A DNA stretch of 6,580 nucleotides from Fidelibacterota bacterium SCGC AAA003-L08 (lineage in GTDB: Bacteria; Fidelibacterota; Marinisomatia; SCGC-AAA003-L08; D37C17), in NCBI GenBank assembly GCA_000405805.1, contig ASPJ01000042.1, forward strand, positions 1 through 6,580, written 5' to 3'. Positions 6,477-6,580 of the stretch are shown here, piece by piece. The stretch's first letter is position 1, and each line of letters opens with the position of its first letter. A model generated the notes under the pieces. That model did not search any database. It was given only the letters and a program-made list of their open reading frames with translations, and was not told where the DNA came from. Both the position numbers and the translations under genes were made by a program.

Positions 6477-6580
6477 TAATATCCATCATCCATATATAAG
6501 GGATTTATTTTTTCACTTAGATAAAATGACAATTCACTTTGATTAAATAAATCTCCTTTTAGCAATACCCAATTTGTTAT
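6444..6580 (-). repeat. Inverted repeat, right copy (displaced bamA fragment, probable chimera)
   Basis: Read on the minus strand, this stretch repeats bases 71-206 of bamA with one extra base in the T run at 6557-6560 and no substitutions. It replaces the continuation of dxr. The first bases (ACAGGA, 6444-6449) fit both the dxr codons for Thr-Gly and the bamA fragment, so the junction lies in a short microhomology. It holds no gene of its own; a minus-strand frame through it joins POTRA codons to antisense dxr. Confidence 0.95.

Noticed and set aside
6233..6565. A 110-codon minus-strand frame beginning with BamA-like POTRA sequence
   Set aside because: It begins at a TTG inside the displaced bamA copy and then reads antisense through dxr. 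It exists only because of the inverted junction and is not a gene.
71..6580. The inverted repeat pair as the ends of a mobile element carrying the operon
   Set aside because: The left copy is ordinary bamA coding sequence, no transposase or target-site duplication is seen, and the cargo is core housekeeping genes.

Overview
This window is an AT-rich bacterial segment (roughly 30 % GC by eye). It carries most of an outer-membrane biogenesis and lipid A operon, all on the + strand and packed almost end to end: bamA (5' part missing), an ompH/skp-like chaperone gene, lpxD, a fused lpxC-fabZ, lpxA, an unrecognised small secreted protein, and the first half of dxr. The gene content shows a Gram-negative with lipopolysaccharide and the MEP isoprenoid pathway. 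The LpxC-FabZ fusion points to the FCB side of the tree (Bacteroidota, Chlorobi/Ignavibacteria, Marinimicrobia and relatives). Low GC, frequent TTG/GTG starts and the gene order make a marine, Marinimicrobia (SAR406)-like organism my preferred guess, but this is inference.

Layout: 1-1631 is bamA, entering the window already inside POTRA 4 and running through POTRA 5 and the complete barrel to a C-terminal Phe. It is broken by two apparent +1 homopolymer frameshifts, at 855-861 and 957-963. 1652-2173 is the periplasmic OmpH/Skp chaperone. 2176-3168 is lpxD, 3181-4590 lpxC-fabZ, and 4590-5363 lpxA; the last two overlap by one base. 5368-5928 encodes a signal-peptide protein with beta-rich, aromatic-rich sequence. 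5931 onward is dxr, which is genuine only to about 6449. No intergenic gap exceeds about 20 bases, and I see no internal promoter, terminator, RNA gene, CRISPR array or insertion sequence.

How the genes work together: FabZ acts on (R)-3-hydroxyacyl-ACP, the acyl donor that LpxA and LpxD use. LpxA, LpxC and LpxD carry out the first three steps of lipid A synthesis. OmpH/Skp escorts unfolded outer-membrane proteins to BamA. Dxr commits carbon to isoprenoids, including the undecaprenyl carrier. The small protein between lpxA and dxr is plausibly another envelope component.

The most notable structural signal is at the right end. Bases 6444-6580 are a near-perfect reverse complement of 71-206 inside bamA (136 versus 137 bases, one A/T-run indel, no substitution). 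dxr stops abruptly where this copy begins. The simplest reading is a chimeric or foldback junction from amplification or assembly, not a real gene end. With the bamA homopolymer frameshifts, it suggests a draft single-cell or metagenomic contig with local errors. I did not find convincing evidence of a previously undescribed biological system. The best candidate for new biology is the unrecognised protein at 5368-5928.
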